A stretch of DNA of 64,000 bases from Sipunculus nudus (lineage: Eukaryota; Annelida; Sipuncula; Golfingiida; Sipunculidae), in NCBI GenBank assembly GCA_026874595.1, contig CM049309.1, forward strand, positions 5,602,576-5,666,575, in the 5' to 3' direction. Made by a program: the position numbers and the translations under genes. The notes beneath the pieces were generated by a model, which did no database searches, was not told where the DNA came from, and saw only the letters and a list, made by a program, of their open reading frames with translations. Below are positions 62,221-64,000 of this stretch, one piece after another. Within the stretch, counting starts at the first letter, position 1. The number at the start of each line of letters is the position of its first letter.

Positions 62221-62707
62221 ATGATCGCTCTCCGTTTGACGTACAATTTTCTGGCGTTCACAACAGTCCTGTCGGCTCCTATGACGATTACGGAACGTAA
62301 AGATTCGACAGATCATGTAACGGACGCTACAAGAGATCATGTCACGGATATAGGGGCTACAACGGCGACCCTCACGGACGTCGGGACCACAGGAGTGCTG
62401 GTAAAGATGGAGCAAGAGAAGACTCAAATTGATCCTATGGTAGGCGAAGGTTTTTACTTTTCCTTACTCGAGCAGATGAAAGAACAGATGAAATGCAGCA
62501 GACTAAAACAGACTAATCATCAGAAAGTTAAATTTACGTTTAATATTCTGTATATATTGATCGTGTGTGTCTGAATAATCAATTATTAAAATAAGGTATT
62601 CTTTATTCTCCATTTAACAGACAATAGCACATTATCATGAACAAAGTCTCATAATAAATATAATAATAATAATAAAAAAATTAATAATATTAACATTTAA
62701 TACCTAA

Positions 62708-62782
<75 letters not shown>

Positions 62783-63627
62783 AATAATGATGATAATAAT
62801 AATAGAAAATAATAATAATTATAAGAAAAGTAATAATAACCGCTTTGGGATCTTGTTGTCTTTCATGTTTGATAAGCAACCATAATTGTGACTTTTGGAG
62901 AAAACTTGAGGGCACATGAAAAACTAAAACAGATGCACTATGACATGTGTAAAAATATGCAGGCGAACACAAAAACTAAAACATTAAGAAATAGGACCAA
63001 AATCCACTATGACATGTGGAGATATCTGCAGGCGAACATCAAAACTAAAAACACTGAGAAATTGGACCAAAATTTTATAATTTTGTTTTTGAGCGGGAGA
63101 GAATTTTTTTTCAGATAGACACTTCAAAACCAATTTCTTCAAGGTATGCATGAGAGCAATCACTGACCCAAATTTGAATGAAATCGGATAAAATTTAGGA
63201 AAATTATCGCACGGACAGAGAGACCCAAATCAATGTCCCCTGCATCCGCGGGGCAGGGGACAATTATACATGTATGTATATAATTTTTGGTCATTAATGT
63301 TGCTACTGAAAGTGGTGGTGGTGATGTAGTGATTGTAACAAGATGATTTTGTTGGTGACATCAATGTTCACTAACGTTATTGTTGACGATATGGGGCATG
63401 AGGACGATGGTTTGTTACTGACAAAAATACCATTGTGGTGGTGATGCTGCAGCTGATGATGTTTATGATGATGATGATGACGATGATCTTATTTCAGATT
63501 TATTTGCTGCATTACGGTTACATAAAGGATGAAGAGTCTGGTTCTGAGATGGGAGCCCTGTACGACCCAGGTCTCCAGGTAAAGGCTCTGGAGGCCTTCC
63601 AACACATGGCCGGCATCCCTGTCACAG
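62221..63627 (+). CDS. MMP gene 4 (3'-partial): signal peptide and start of propeptide
   Basis: Two exons are visible. Exon 1 starts at ATG 62221 (MIALRLTYNFLAFTTVLSA, a signal peptide) and continues through a Thr/Asp-rich stretch with DHVTD twice. It ends either at 62400 (CTG/GTAAAG) or at 62439 (ATG/GTAGGC); both keep the frame, and the second adds 13 residues ending QIDPM. Exon 2 is 63498-63627, exactly 130 nt as in genes 2 and 3, and encodes IYLLHYGYI through FQHMAGIPVTG, the conserved PGBD-type propeptide end. The cysteine-switch and catalytic exons lie beyond the window. At 180 or 219 nt, exon 1 is about twice the 93 nt of its paralogues. Confidence 0.85.
62709..62776. repeat. (AAT)n microsatellite in gene 4 intron 1
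   Basis: About 22 AAT units running into AAAT units. Confidence 0.9.
63115..63262. repeat. Dispersed repeat tail in gene 4 intron 1
   Basis: Contains CAAATTTGAATGAAATCGGA, a CGGACAGAGAGACCCAAATC motif and CCGCGGGGCAGGGGACAAT. It is laid out like the 60.2-60.5 kb tail but not the same sequence. Confidence 0.35.
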
Positions 63628-64000
63628 GTAATGTCGATACACGTTAAAGACTATTCCTAGCACTATAGTTTCTATATTCTATTGTCACAAAGGCCATAAA
63701 AGTGAATTTAACTTAAAAATCTGCATTCTAAGAAATGTAAACCTCCGTTATATGTTTGTATTCACTTATTCCGTATATTTTACCAGGTTCATTCTTTCAT
63801 AACTGAATGAATATTTTTGAATATTCCTAAATGAATGTTCCTGAAGCTGGATCATGTGCCGGATCCAAGAAAAAAAATCTTATCGATTATTCCCGAAATG
63901 CCCTGACACTTTCAATAGATTGCGTTCATGATTGCCTGAGTTATGTAAGGAAGAATTACACGTCAACACACACACACACACACACGAACGGGGATGAATG
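63628..64000. other. Start of gene 4 intron 2
   Basis: AT-rich intron with a short (CA)n run near 63965-63984. Nothing else recognised; the window ends before exon 3. Confidence 0.6.

Overview
The window is eukaryotic genomic DNA. Coding sequence occurs as short exons (93 to 309 nt) with GT..AG introns, separated by AT-rich, microsatellite-rich introns and intergenic DNA. An invertebrate, most likely a marine mollusc such as a bivalve, is suggested by the matrix metalloproteinase (MMP) architecture, tRNA-headed SINEs, poly-TA/poly-G tracts and an APE-type LINE; this assignment is inference. No bacterial operons, rRNA, CRISPR or canonical tRNA genes were seen.

The backbone is a head-to-tail cluster of four MMP genes, all on the + strand. 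Gene 1 (1598-24528) has its 5' exons outside the window and shows exons 4-11. Gene 2 (33801-41835, 11 exons, 609 aa) and gene 3 (45396-53664, 11 exons, 604 aa) are complete. Gene 4 (62221 onward) has only exons 1-2 in the window. Exon order, phases and sizes are nearly the same in all copies: 93, 130, 105/111, 101, 196/202, 159, variable linker exon, 149, 142/145, 197, variable last exon. Each full protein has a signal peptide, a propeptide with a PRCG cysteine switch, an RKKR furin-type site, a zinc catalytic domain ([11 protein letters not shown]), a Ser/Thr/Pro-rich hinge, a four-blade hemopexin domain bounded by two cysteines, and a hydrophobic tail that looks like a GPI signal. Gene 1 differs: its hinge is very short and its last exon ends in a polybasic stretch with no GPI-like tail. 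A decayed fragment of hemopexin exon 9 near 59.8 kb points to a further, dead copy between genes 3 and 4.

1-24.5 kb (gene 1) is swollen by repeats: a 59-bp minisatellite (about 1.95-3.6 kb) and a 23-bp minisatellite with higher-order structure (4.0-6.16 kb) in one intron, a MITE-like element at 7.9 kb, a decayed antisense LINE (13.4-20.2 kb), and a nearly perfect 2.49-kb tandem duplication (about 12.06-17.04 kb). The duplication copies hemopexin exon 8 together with the LINE 3' half. Because the exon is 149 nt long, using both copies would shift the frame to an early stop.

24.5-33.8, 41.8-45.4 and 53.7-62.2 kb are intergenic and hold SINEs, a short LTR-LTR-like element pair (inside gene 1's last intron), LINE fragments, a long hairpin and simple repeats. 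Genes 2, 3 and 4 each have a TATAAATA box 118-141 bp before the start codon. The products are probably secreted or membrane-anchored zymogens acting on extracellular matrix, with activation by furin-type cleavage and release of the cysteine switch. I found no clearly new biological system; the most notable items are the duplicated mutually exclusive exon, the divergent C-terminus of gene 1, and the tRNA-like short LTR-type repeats.
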